In this document: positions 43,884 to 54,299 of the stretch, in pieces | Layout: each line of letters starts with the position of its first letter | How positions within the stretch are numbered: position 1 is the stretch's first letter | Assembly (NCBI GenBank): GCA_944548615.1 | Contig: OX155974.1 | Location: 2,790,001 to 2,854,000, forward strand | DNA length: 64,000 bases | Origin: Micropterix aruncella | Lineage: Eukaryota; Arthropoda; Insecta; Lepidoptera; Micropterigidae | Direction of reading: 5' to 3' | Notes under the pieces: model-generated | Databases searched by the model: none | What the model saw: the letters and a program-made list of their open reading frames with translations, nothing else | What the model was told of the DNA's origin: nothing | Program-made: the position numbers and the translations under genes

Positions 43884-44435
43884 TTAAGCTATTGCATAGC
43901 TTTTTAACGAAAATTAATGATTTTAAACTGATAATTACGTCTAAACGAGTACTGCTTACGATTCGAAAGAAATATATGTTAAACAAGAACATTTTCCTAA
44001 TATTCTTAGCTTTGAATATTTTAGATTTTGTTTATATTACATAGTGTAATTAATTTGTGAAATTAGGTCTAACCGAACACAAAAACGACTACTACGCAAA
44101 TACTATCTGGCGTATTATTATGAAACCTACACCATTTTAAAGATAATTTAATTATCTATCTTTTTAGCTACGATTTTTTTTCGAATAATCCGTTTTTTTG
44201 CTTTATCGAATAAAAAATTCGTGCGCGGCGCTCTATCGGAAGAAGTTTAAATTATTCCGAATCATTTGCTACCGCAGCCGCAAATGATTCGGAATAATTT
44301 CAACGTTTTCCGATAGAGCGCAGTTATCTGATATCAGAAAAAATAAAATAAATAAATAATTATAATTGCATAAGTTGTTAAAAATGCTATGCAATAGCTT
44401 TACCGCGGCAGTCCCCGAGTGCCACACGTATTTTT
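43884..44435. mobile_element. Palindrome-ended repeat (AAGCTATTGCATAGCTT), copy 2
   Basis: Aligns with 30652-31244 over nearly its whole length, but lacks about 40 bp after the left palindrome. The internal hairpin is better preserved here (CGCTCTATCGGAAG..TTATTCCGAATCATTTG and inverse). Ends with CAGTCCCCGAGTGCCACACG. Confidence 0.65.
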
Positions 44436-44639
44436 TTAATTTTAAGGTTTTGGAAATTTCTACCAACATTATTCAAACGCCTCAAATCTAGCTTCACAAG
44501 GTTAGAGAGAAGTGGCTGTATGTCATTCCTAATAAACATTAATATGAACTTTCTCTTACGGTGTCCGCTTTAAGCTTCCTACCCCTACGGAAAAGTGGTC
44601 ATTCAGTTCCAAACAACGACTTCGAAGCCGTGGCACCTG

Positions 44640-45765
44640 CTTTATGAAAATCATTCACAAGTATGTATATGCATTGTCAAACATTGCTTATTGGCAAAAG
44701 ACAAACGGCAGTATCCGCAGCGAGCTTTCTTGATTTTATTATGGACTGTATCGAAGTGCGTTCGAACCTGACCGCGTTGGGAAAACGCTTTATCGCACTG
44801 CGGACACGTGAACTGTTTCAGCAGCAAATGCACTGCTGCGATGTGCGTGAAAGAATCGGGGTATAAGTAAGCGGACTAAGGTCAGGCTGGTTCGAGCTCT
44901 GGTTTTCTCGATCTTTCTCTATGCATCGGAGACATGAACCCTGAAGGCTCGGATACGCACCAAAATCGATGCACTGGAGATGCGGTGTTGGCGTAAAATG
45001 CTAGGAATCCCATGGACAGCACGCCGCACCGACAAATCTGTCCTGGAAGAACTCGGCATCCAAGTGAGGCTCTCCACCGTATGCATGAGAAGGGTCCTGC
45101 AGTTCTTCGGTCATGTTGCCAGGAGAAACCCAGAGAATCTGGAGAAAATCCTTTCCGGGGGTCAAGTGGAGGGAAGAAGAAGCAGAGGCAGATCACCGGC
45201 CAGATGGAACGACCTCATCAAAGAAGTTACAAAAGGGTCAATACAATCTGCGATCCGCCATGCAGAAGACAGGTCGAAGTGGAGGAGCCTCGTAGGCAAA
45301 CTGTTGTGTAGTGGCCACCCTCCTCAGTAATGAGGGAACGACGAGAAGAAGATGTGCGTTTTTATGTAGTTGCACCTTTTGTATGAACGCCTTGCCGCAA
45401 TGAGCGCAAGCGTACTTCTTGATAACTTTGTGTATGTTATCGACGTGGATCCTCAGGTTTTGCCTCGTGACGGAAGTCTTGTTGCAGAGCTCGTACAAAT
45501 ATAATTCCAGCTTTTTGTGCATTAAATCGACGTGCAGCTTATGCTGCCTCTTCTGAGCGAATACTTCGCCGCACTCCCCGCAGGCGTACTGCCTAACATC
45601 GTGGCAAACAGCGACGTGCCTCTTCAAATAGACGCGTCATAGAATCCCCTGTTGCAGTCTTCACATAGAAAATCTTCACGATTTCTTGCACGTTATTTAT
45701 CTGCCTTTTCAACACTCATTTTGTGGTAAACTCCTTATTACACTCCAATTAAACAAACGCTTCTG
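44640..45765 (-). pseudogene. Zinc-finger pseudogene, copy of the 50248-51234 gene
   Basis: The minus strand shows fingers matching the intact gene: HDVRQYACGECGEVFAQKRQ, YELCNKTSVTRQNLRIHVDN and KYACAHCGKAFIQKVQL on the right of the insertion; KQFTCPQCDKAFSQRGQVRT and ARCGYCRLSFANKQC on the left. A LINE at 44849-45350 breaks it between two fingers. Further upstream (45630-45765) the frame has shifted, and a finger cysteine is changed near VFAQ/ELCNK (Y and S replacing conserved residues). The C-terminus is cut by a stop (MHIHTCE). The gene cannot be functional as it stands. It gives a dated-by-divergence duplicate of the active gene 5 kb away. Confidence 0.85.
44849..45350 (+). mobile_element. 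RTE-like LINE insertion with 9 bp target duplication
   Basis: GATGTGCGT is present at both edges (44840-44848 and 45351-45359). The insert reads KVRLVRALVFSIFLYASET-like sequence, then RCWRKMLGIPWTARRTDKSV to RSLVGKLLCSGHPPQ, and ends in GACGAGAAGAA. It is 5'-truncated to about 0.5 kb, same family as 20581-21255. Confidence 0.9.
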
Positions 45766-45984
45766 TAACAACTGAACTACCGCTATGTTCGTCTCCAATA
45801 CTACTTTTTCAGGCATGGATTCTGAAATGACCGAAGTCATGTTCCTTCGAGATCTCGTATCGTATCTCTCTCGTATCTATCTCTTATACTACACTGATCG
45901 GACGATAGTCACTGAGAAGCTATTGAGGATTACATGTTACCAACTGAAACCTGTCGAATTCGACGATCACTTTATTGATTAAAT

Positions 45985-46392
45985 CGGGGGTCCCATCAAA
46001 CTTGCAGAAGGCAAATTTGCAGACCGCAATCTTACAGACGGCATTCTTGCAGGCGGCAGTTTTGCAGAAGGCAATCTTGCAGAAGGCAGTTTTGCAGATG
46101 TCAAAATGACCTAACCTAACCTAACAGAAAAACTTAAAACATTTTTTAAAATGTTTAGTTTGATGTATAAAAGTCATCCACTACAAGGATGCCGGTAATT
46201 AATGTCACTTCGATTTTAGGGAAAGAAAAACCAAACCTAACCTAACCTAACAGAAAAACTTAAAAACTGTACTGAAGGTTGCCGCCTGCAAGGTTGCCGC
46301 CTGCAAGGTTGCCTCCTGCAAATCTGCCCTCAACAAATTTGGAACTGTCAAAAGTGACATTTGTGCAAAATTGCCGCATGCAAAACTGGCGC
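45985..46392. mobile_element. Foldback-like element with 15 bp repeat arrays, copy 2
   Basis: Array on plus at 45999-46106 (CTTGCAGAAGGCAAATTTGC onward) and inverse array at 46275-46390, with CCTAACCTAACCTAACAG blocks (inverse TTAGG) at about 46109-46128 and 46231-46252. Compared with 39890-40852, the order is inverted and one internal block is missing. Its right edge abuts the Harbinger element. Confidence 0.6.
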
Positions 46393-46400
46393 CCCCCTAA

Positions 46401-47230
46401 AGGATGATTCATGCTACACCGGGCCGGGGCCGGGCCGGGCCCCGGACGAGTCGTTTCCAACGTGCTCCGGCCGGGCCAGTCATTCATGCTACACCGGGCG
46501 TGACCGGGCCGTTTCCGAGTTTATTTATCCCACGGCCGTGTCCGCGATAACTAGTAGAATAGAATAGAATAGAATAACTTTATTGTGCTATAAAAACATA
46601 ACTTAATGAATATTACGCTGGTTTTATAAAAAAGACAATTTATGCACAAATGGCGAACTTATCTAACTAGTTTTGCGTCCATCTATTTTGGCGATAATAA
46701 TATTTTTTAATTTCTATTTTCGCTTGATTGATAAGTGTGTTATTAATGCAATTTTCACAACTTGAGTTGGCAGCTATTGCGATTGCCTTTGAAGACGAAG
46801 TATTGGAAACACGAACTGAATCTAATAAAAGAAGATGGAGTGTACATCCAGCCTGGAGAAAACGACAATCGGAGGGAGAATTCGCCACGCTCTAAAAGGA
46901 ATTAATAGATGATGAGAGCAAATTTTACGGTTATTTTAGGATGTCTAAAGAATGCTTTAGCATATTTCTTGGAAAAATAAAACGTGATTTAACCAAACAA
47001 AATTCAAGATTTCTGAAGCATATCTCTCCCATTGAACGATTAGCAGACCGGAGCCGGGAAAACAATATCCACCTCCATTTCGACGCCGTGCTCCGGACGT
47101 GGCACGACCGGTCACGGCCGGAGCACGGTCAAGCATGAATTGCTTCATACAAAAGTATACTATAGATATCTGACCGTGTCCCGGCCGGGGCCCGGCCCGG
47201 CCCCGGCCCGGTGTAGCATGAATCATCCTT
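46401..47230. mobile_element. PIF/Harbinger-type transposon with transposase remnant
   Basis: TIRs of about 48 bp: AGGATGATTCATGCTACACC then a GGGCCGGGGCC-rich stretch, with the exact inverse at the right. TAA flanks both sides (46398-46400 and 47231-47233), the TWA target typical of PIF/Harbinger, with a one-base uncertainty at the right edge. The interior plus frame encodes a transposase N-terminal remnant: RRWSVHPAWRKR, a stop, then FRMSKECFSIFLGKIKRDLT and FLKHISPIERLA, like HARBI1-type proteins. The DDE core is missing, so it is non-autonomous. Confidence 0.8.
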
Positions 47231-47233
47231 TAA

Positions 47234-48310
47234 TCGGATAATGAAGTTCTGCTATAATACGATTCTGGATACGTACTATGTCAATGCAGTTTAGTTATCG
47301 CCCGTCACAGGGCCACTTGATGACAGTATTAAAGGTCGCGCGGTAATCCAGGAGATGGCACTCATTTTTTATTTTTCTCTTTTGATGACTTTTTTATTTT
47401 TCTCATTTGATGACACATCTACAGACCGAGACCTTTTTTTAGACACATCAACCAAATTGTACACCTAGCCATTCTCTCAATTTAGCGGCTACAGTAAAAA
47501 CACGTTTCAAATTAATATATAGATGGTACTTGAACCATTGTTGAGAATGTAAGGCGTCAGATTTTACTACGAACCGCAACGTGTAGATGGCACTCGTTGT
47601 TAAAAACATTCATTATTCTTCTATTACGCTTAATATGGCAGCGTTCGCGATATGGCAGTATGGCGGCACACTATCATATCCCAAATTAAAATAATAATAT
47701 AATACCAAACGGATTTTTAAATCGTATCCCCTAATATTATTTACATAAAGATGTCAATTTGTATATTTGGTATATAATTACGTAATAATTACGCACTTTA
47801 AATTCAGATAGACTAATAGATGGCACTCTCTGTCTCCCCTAATTATTCAGCCTCTAAAGAAATATGATAGATGACAACTTGCGGTGTCAACTACAACGGG
47901 CGAGCCCGTCACCACAGGACGTTTTAACGATTTTCTCGTTCTATCGCCCTGCAGTGAACGTAGAAGACTTTGGACAGAACAAATCCAACGTCCAGCTACG
48001 TCACAACCCGCAAGAAGCCAACGCCTTACCGCGAGATAGCCAGTGTTACCTGGCGGGCCGACCCTCGCGCCCTTGCTTCCAATTGTGACCAGATTTCTCC
48101 GGTCTCTCGATTGGTTCCGAGTTCGAGGTCGCTTGCGCGGTCCTCTCACTTACGAAGCGGTGAAACGGTGTGCACCGAATCTATCGCGGATCAAGGCGTC
48201 CTTTGCCCGACTCTGAACCGGGATCGGATGGCCAATAGTCATTTCAAGAGCAGTCGCCGTAAGGTAGACAACCACCCCCGCTCTATAGGAAACAATACAG
48301 TTCCCAGACT
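47234..48310. other. No gene seen
   Basis: AT-rich sequence up to 47850 with several short ATAGATGGCACTC-type repeats (47520, 47585, 47818). Then a GC-richer block at 47880-48310 with opposite-strand open frames but no recognisable domain. Confidence 0.4.
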
Positions 48311-48317
48311 CCCCCGA

Positions 48318-48500
48318 CTGTTAGTCGGAGAGCACAGTCGATTGGCTTGCGCCGCTCGGTGCGCAGACCGTCCAGGAGCGCCAGAGGTTTGATTCCCAGG
48401 GGAGACTGGTTGACCCAGTGTCCTACTCAGGTTCGCACCCCATGCGTGGAGGCCATCGGATGGGTGTTGACCCGTGAGTGTGACCGACCCTGAACACATG
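48318..48500 (+). repeat. Possible tRNA-derived SINE head
   Basis: An A-box-like stretch (AGAGCACAGTCGATTGG) and a B-box-like stretch (AGAGGTTTGATTCCC), about 60 bases apart, fit an RNA polymerase III promoter of a tRNA-derived SINE. Only one copy is in the window, so the body cannot be delimited. Confidence 0.35.
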
Positions 48501-49326
48501 GGTCATCGTGGCCACCTCATCATGGGCCCATTAGCTCCCATGATAGATGACACTAAGAACTGAATATTTTTGTTGTAATCATTGGTTAAATTATTGTGTT
48601 TTTATATAAACCATTCGTTATTATTAATATTATAGATGGCCAAATAAATTGCTATTTATATCGCTGGGCAGTGCTACCAGCGCCACTTGCATGTCGCCGG
48701 CGCGAAAGGGTTGCGGAAACGTACTATAGCGTTGAGCAATCATATACCATATGAGGGGTATAAAAGCAAAGTTGACTGTGTCCACAAAATGAAAAAAAAG
48801 TTGTCTGTGCCATTTTGTTCAGCTTGTTTTTATCTTTACACTCATTTTAAGTTTTGTCTGCAAAAGTAACTACGTCCCTATAAAATCGACTAATAAACAC
48901 GGCTTTAGGTGCAAATTCGCCCAAGTCCACAGCAAATGTATGTCACTGTGAAGCAAAAATACCGCTGTCCGTTTTAGCCAATCACGTTAGCTTCATTTGT
49001 TGTCATGTCAATACCACGTCAATACGACGACACCGCTGTTGTTGTAGGCGGTTGTGCTCGTAGTTTTTTGCTTTTATTTATTACTTTTGTGGAAAAAAAA
49101 TGGAAGAAACCGTGACTCCAGTGCCTTCCAGCGATGCTAGGAAACTTGGACGACATCCCAAACAGTGTAAACGTGCAAAGGAACGTGTAAAAAGGTTAGT
49201 TGAAAATTCGTTTGTTTTCGTCAAAAAGTAGGGCTAAAAAGAACCACGTAGTATAATATACCATAAAAATTTTAGTATTGCGGAGCAAAAGTGACACTGT
49301 CCTATATTTATTAGCAATAGGGACAC
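48501..49326. other. No gene supported
   Basis: Contains the repeat piece shared with 4340-4560 (48590-48790). At 49100-49194 a short frame, MEETVTPVPSSDARKLGRHP and KQCKRAKERVK, is followed by AAAAGGTTAGT; it could be a first coding exon with a GTTAGT donor, but nothing downstream supports it. Confidence 0.3.
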
Positions 49327-49625
49327 TGGGCTTGATTGCGTTTCTTCGTGAACTAAAATCGGAAATTAGTCCGTTTGAACGAGACAGGGCAATACGCTAG
49401 AGCGGAGTGTGAGATGACCGGTTGTCACTTTTTCGCATTAAAACTGCCCGCCAAGGTCAAATCTTACACCGCACGAAATATGCTCGAATTTATTCGGACA
49501 AGTATAAGTTCGGCAGGTAGTATTTATCGACGATCGTTCGTTTCATATTCCGCTCTAACCTATTGCTCTGTCTCGTTCGCTTGGACTAATTTTAGTTTTA
49601 GTTCACAAAGAAACGCAATCGGGCC
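49327..49625. mobile_element. MITE (GATTGCGTTTCTTCGTG family), copy 1
   Basis: GGGCTTGATTGCGTTTCTTC and its inverse GAAACGCAATCGGGCCC bound the unit; the arms of roughly 90 bp also share AACGAGACAGGGCAATACGC / GCGGAATATGAAACG-type sequence. Confidence 0.7.
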
Positions 49626-49737
49626 CAATATATTTAAAAAAAATATATTTTAAATTTTCCTTGTTTTAAAAGTACCTAGTAACAAAAGCGCTGATTACGA
49701 TGCGCCATCTAGCGGTAGGTAAATTATCGATAATATT

Positions 49738-50015
49738 GGGTCCGATTGCGTTTCTGTGTGCACTAAAACTGAAATTAGTTCAAGCAATACGTTAGAGCGG
49801 AATATGAAACGAACGACCGTCAAAAAAAAACTACCTGTCGAACTTATACTCGTCCGAATAAATTTCGTGCGGCCTTAGATTCAGATGCTTTATGGTGGGT
49901 AGTTTTGATGCGAAAAAGTGGCAACGGTTAATTTCACATTCCGCTCTATCCTATTGCCCTGTCTCGTTCACGCGAACTAATTTCCGATTTTAGTTCACTA
50001 AGAAAGGCAACCGAG
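49738..50015. mobile_element. MITE (GATTGCGTTTCTTCGTG family), copy 2
   Basis: GGGTCCGATTGCGTTTCTGT at the left, inverse (CACTAAGAAAGGCAACCGAG) at the right. Same family as 49327 and the half copy at 37950. Its neighbourhood (49680-50190) also carries the ends of a GTGAATCAGTAC-family element, into which it seems to have inserted. Confidence 0.65.
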
Positions 50016-50247
50016 TCTATTGCTTATTATCGATATTACACCTACAAATAGATGATGCAACAAGCTGAAACGCAAATTTGCACATTTAAAAAATATATAA
50101 AAACTATTTTTTTTCTTTTGTTTTACCTATTATTTTATTAAAAGTTGCTTAGACGCTCGTACTGATTACCCGCCTTAAAGTAAGCCGATTAATTAAAAGT
50201 AATTCTGTATAGGCACACGTTCATCTTATAAATTTACAGAAAAGTCG

Positions 50248-51234
50248 TCATTCAGATTTAAAGTACGAGTTCGAAGCTGTGGCGCCAGCTTTATGAATAT
50301 CATATATATGCGTTTTCAGGCACTGCTTATTGACGAACGACAAATGGCAGTATCCGCAGCGAGCTTTCTTGATTTTATTATGGACGGCATCGAAGTGCGT
50401 TCGAACCTGACCTCGTTGCGAAAACGCCTTATCGCACTGCGGACACGCGAACTGTTTCAGCAGCAAATGCACTGCTGCGATGTGCGTTTTTAATTGCACT
50501 TTTTGTATAAACGCCTTGCCGCAATGATCGCAACCGAACTTCTTGATAGCTTTGTGTATGTTGTCGACGTGTATCCTCAGGTTCTGCCTCGTGACGAAAG
50601 TCTTGTTGCAGAGCTCGCACAGATGGAATTTCAACTTTTTATGCACTAAATCGACGTGCAGCTTATGCTGCATCTTCTGGGCGAATACTTCGTCGCATTC
50701 CTCGCAGGCGTACTGTCTGACATCGTGGCTAGCAGCGACGTGCTCCCTCAAATGTTCGTCGTCATAGAAGCCCCTGTTGCAGTCCTCACATATAAAATCT
50801 TTAGGACCTCTGTGCACATTATTTATATGCCTTTTCAACACACCTTTCGTGGTAAACTCCTTATTACACTCCAAGCAAACAGACGCTTTCATCTTCTTGT
50901 GAACGAACGAGATGTGGTTCCTCAAGTTCCGGCTAGACGACAGAAACTTGTTGCATTCGTGGCAGGCGTACTGCTTCTTCGGGGTGTTTCTCTGTCGGTC
51001 TTTCGTCTGCGGATCCTCGAAACTAACACCGGGATCACTGTCGACTTCTTCTTTTACATGTGTGTCTTCTGCCTCGTATTTCTGTTCGCGCGCGTCCATA
51101 ACCTCTTCCTTGATGCATATTTCCGGATATTCGACCGTTTCCGTTTTGATTTCGGTTTTTATTTCGGGGTTTTCGTCCATTTTCGCAGGATGACAGTTGC
51201 GCGATGACGTTTCAACTCGACTGAATGATGACAT
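50248..51234 (-). CDS. C2H2 zinc-finger protein, 8 fingers
   Basis: 328 aa in one exon. The first ATG is at 51234, but ATG at 51180 (MDENPEIKTEIKTE) may be the true start, giving 310 aa. The acidic N-terminus has repeated possible SUMO sites (EIKTE, CIKEE, HVKEE). Residues about 88-315 hold eight C2H2 fingers: CHEC, CLEC, CEDC, CEEC, CELC, CDHC, CPQC and CGYC, with HKKxK-type linkers. A short tail follows (KAGATASNSYFKSE). It is the intact counterpart of the pseudogene at 44640-45765. Single-exon structure, acidic N-terminus and linkers fit a lineage-specific zinc-finger family of nuclear regulators shared with 24598, 36222 and 40954. The first finger lacks the usual aromatic residue spacing (KFLSSSRNL). 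Confidence 0.88.
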   Translation of the reverse strand: MSSFSRVETSSRNCHPAKMDENPEIKTEIKTETVEYPEICIKEEVMDAREQKYEAEDTHVKEEVDSDPGVSFEDPQTKDRQRNTPKKQYACHECNKFLSSSRNLRNHISFVHKKMKASVCLECNKEFTTKGVLKRHINNVHRGPKDFICEDCNRGFYDDEHLREHVAASHDVRQYACEECDEVFAQKMQHKLHVDLVHKKLKFHLCELCNKTFVTRQNLRIHVDNIHKAIKKFGCDHCGKAFIQKVQLKTHIAAVHLLLKQFACPQCDKAFSQRGQVRTHFDAVHNKIKKARCGYCHLSFVNKQCLKTHIYDIHKAGATASNSYFKSE

Positions 51235-51302
51235 GTAAAATCAGTGTTGCCAGACCTCAAACACAGATGTTACCAGGGTGTCGGTTCGGGGGCCAGGGGA
51301 CC

Positions 51303-51502
51303 TATTCTTGAAAAATTTAGCATGCTAAATTTGTCTATGGCCCATGTAAATCAAATGGACCATAGACAAATTTGGCATGCTAAATTTTTCAAGAATTGCC
51401 CCCCTGTTATTGAAAAAAATTGCACGCTAAATTTGTCTATGACCCATGTAAGTCAATTAATGGAGCATAGACAAATTTACTATGCTAAATTTTTCAAGGT
51501 CA
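51303..51502. repeat. Two tandem small palindromic MITEs
   Basis: CTTGAAAAATTTAGCATGCT..GTCTATGG / CCATAGAC..AGCATGCTAAATTTTTCAAG-like pairs occur twice, 51303-51402 and about 51408-51502. Same family as 3594-3690. Confidence 0.8.
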
Positions 51503-51869
51503 CTAGATATGGCATTGCTATAGTGGAAAAGTAATAGCCAATAAGTAAAATAGAGATAGACGATCAGTGAGCGGTGTCATGTAAGATTTTGGGCCTGCGC
51601 GCATTCTTATGTTTTACATTGTTGTTATATAAACTATTTTATGGATGAACGAGACGCAGTAAATAGGCGAGACAGAAATATACGTAGTAAGGTACATAAG
51701 TTACCGGCCCGAGGTATCTATAAAGAATGTAAAAATAAAAACAAGTTGGTTACCTACTGTTTTTCAACATCCGTTAAGTTCAATACAAATTATGACATCT
51801 CGTTAAAAGGCATCTCTAAAGCCTTAAAAATAGTTTTTTTCTTAAGTTGTTAAGTTGCTTAATAGTTCT
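51503..51869. other. No gene seen
   Basis: An open frame at 51641-51853 (MDERDAVNRRDRNIRSKVHK) has no recognisable domain. Otherwise featureless. Confidence 0.35.
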
Positions 51870-52620
51870 TAAGTTGCAAAATAGGCCCCAACGGCTTTTT
51901 GAACGTCTTCATTGGTCTGAAAGTTTCTCCCACGAAGGTCGGATTTTAATTTGGTGAACAGGTAGTAATCCCTCGGGGCTAAAACTGGGCTTTAAGTTGG
52001 TTGAGAGATTTCCGAGGACCCACGTTCCTTCACATCAGTCTTGGCAATAATTTCTGTGTACACAGGCGAATTGTCTTGAAGTAGCCAAACACCTTTAGCC
52101 AGATGTCCTCGTCTTTTTTGCTTAATGGCATTTCACAAACGGTGCAGTAAAACGGCATAGTAATGTGCGCTCCACAGAATATTCCTTTCCTTAACGCAAT
52201 GAACAAAATCCCTTGGTAGTCCAAAAAAAATGTATCCATATTTTTTTCTTGACTGCGTGAGTCTAGCCTTACCAGGAGGTGCTTCCCTGGTTTTCTTCAT
52301 TCCATTGACTCTTTTTTGGACAAGAGGTTGAAGCATAGGACCATAGTAATAATTGATATTAAATACATTCCTGGATCAAGGCTAGACGCTTCTAAAAGCT
52401 CTCGACAACACTTTTTTGTCGCCAGAGAGAAGTCGCGGCACCCATCTTACACTAGACTTATTCGCGTGAAAATGGTCTTCAAAAAATCTAATAGCGGTTG
52501 CTTTAGATAATGTTGGTCTTGCTGCGCTTTTCTTTGTCTTCAGAATCGGTCTTTAAGCAGTTCTAGATCCACAAGATCAATCTTTTCTGAAGTGACAGCT
52601 TTGAAGGCCGACCGGAGCGA
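51870..52620 (-). mobile_element. mariner transposase remnant
   Basis: Minus-strand broken frames read, in order, QSRKKYGYIFFGLPRDFVHC, then SAHYYAVLLHRL, then a region with GSSEISQP, SPVLAPRDYYLFTKLKSDLR and NFQTNEDVQKAVGAYF. The block ..LAP.DYYLF..LK..L.G..F.. is the mariner C-terminal catalytic signature with D at the third catalytic position. At least four frame breaks; no TIRs identified. Confidence 0.65.
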
Positions 52621-53520
52621 GGATCTTTTTCTTAGAGTTTCTCTGCCCAGTTAGAATACCTTTGCCTATTCCTTTACAATGGAATATGAAGGAAAAGAGT
52701 CCTTTTACAATCTTTAGTGATTTTTTTTATCACAGCGCGGATATTTGATTTTAAACATTTTCAAAAACTTGACACGTCTGCTTTGAATCAAGATTAAAAC
52801 GAAGCTGCTGAAAAATTATTAGTGAGACGCTGTACACAAGGGCAGATGTTGCGTCATCCGATATCAAAAGTCAGACCTCGTTTCAAGCATCCGAAGTAGG
52901 CGGAGCCGGAAATATAGGGACCTTACTACGTATATGCAGTGCATGGGTGGCGGGTAAGATTTTGCACCTGGGCCGCAAAAAAAACCGCGAAACATCCATG
53001 TCAGCTACGTCTGCTAATCGTGAATAACACTGAATGTGTTCGAGTGAAAAGATAGTACGGCCCCGGGATTCTGAAGTGGCGATACGATACATAAACACGA
53101 CGCGATGTTGAATTCGATATCGTCCTCAATCCGACGACTTGACTGATTCAAGTCCGCTCTATACTAAGACTTAGTCCGCGAATTTTTTCAAGTAGGATTT
53201 TTACTATACTTTTGTAATTTCTGTAACTAGATAGCAAGGGATTTCCTTTTTTTCAAATTTTCTACATGTTTTTTCATTTCGTCGTCATCATCATCATCAT
53301 TTCAGTGACGCGTCGTGATTTTTATATTTTTTCATATAATCTTGACGTAAGTCGTCCCAAAAAACATGTTCGGTTTAGTTGTATTCAAGAAATTGCATCT
53401 AAAATTGTTTCATCCAGTTGACGGTAATTTTGTAGAAAATCTCAGCAACATATTAGGAACAGACACGACTGCACACCGACGCTGCCGGCAGTCAACTAAG
53501 CGGCGCGCGAGTGTGGAGAC
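52621..53520. other. No gene seen
   Basis: 53060-53155 is an inverse partial copy of the dispersed repeat at 3740-4130. The rest is unremarkable AT-rich sequence, with an ATC tract at 53285-53300. Confidence 0.4.
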
Positions 53521-54120
53521 TGTTGGAACTTCAGCCCAACATACCCACAACAAAAAAGTTATTTCTACAGAATCGAAACCGCAAATTCGCTCATATCTAC
53601 ACGAGTCAGCTGCAGTTGATTTCCAACTAAATTCGGCATTTTACGCACAGTCAGGTGATGACTAATGTCATTTCTTCTGATCGATACGAAATTAATGCAC
53701 ATTTCTCACCCCACTCACAACTATTGCGTCACTGCTTACAATATAAAACGCAGTACATTTCGATCGATCGATATCATTCCCTGGAGGGCAGAGTAACCGC
53801 GCATTAACAAGTACTCGCGCTCTACACTTCACTTCGAGTCAACAAATCACACATAGTATACGCGACTATCATTATCTTCGAATCTATCGTGGCGCTTCAC
53901 ACTTCGGATACACAACCACGGCTTCACCTCGCGCCCACACTACCCACACAAAGGCGAAGTATCAATCAAGGCGTTACGAACTGGCAACCTACTAGAGACC
54001 TTCTGAATAAATACTTCAACTTCAACATCCACGACTTTCAATAACGGAGAAAACTTCTTGATGAGAACCACCCTTCGCTCACAGTCAATTGGAGTCTAGT
54101 GAAGGGTGGCCACTCTCACA
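53521..54120 (-). mobile_element. Solo LTR related to the 11.7-14.9 kb LTR element
   Basis: On the minus strand it begins TGTGAGAGTGGCCACCCTTC and ends with CATACCCAC-like inverse sequence and CCAACA, paralleling the LTR at 11728, but diverged. AGAC is duplicated at 53517-53520 and 54121-54124. Exactly 600 bp, with no second LTR nearby, so it is a recombination product. Confidence 0.88.
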
Positions 54121-54299
54121 AGACTATGCGTTTGTGCTTCGCGGTCCATTTGTCGCGGCACAGAAAACCGACAAACATCGGGGAAGGGCGCGAAGAATGT
54201 GCGAGGCCGCGAAAACATGCGAAAGGGTTCCACACTACGCGTTCGCGCCCCTTCGCGGCTTAGCGCGCGATTTGCGAAGTGTAGAGCGGCGTATCAGAA

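Noticed and set aside
48340..48400. Genuine tRNA gene
   Set aside because: A- and B-box-like motifs exist but no cloverleaf can be folded with paired acceptor and anticodon arms; a SINE head is more likely.
49100..49200. Possible first coding exon MEETVTPVPSS with GTTAGT donor
   Set aside because: No downstream exon or homologue could be seen; kept only as a remark.
50293..51207. Plus-strand frames of up to 183 codons over the zinc-finger gene
   Set aside because: Antisense shadows of the C2H2 array; residue composition reflects complement of CxxC/HxxxH codons.
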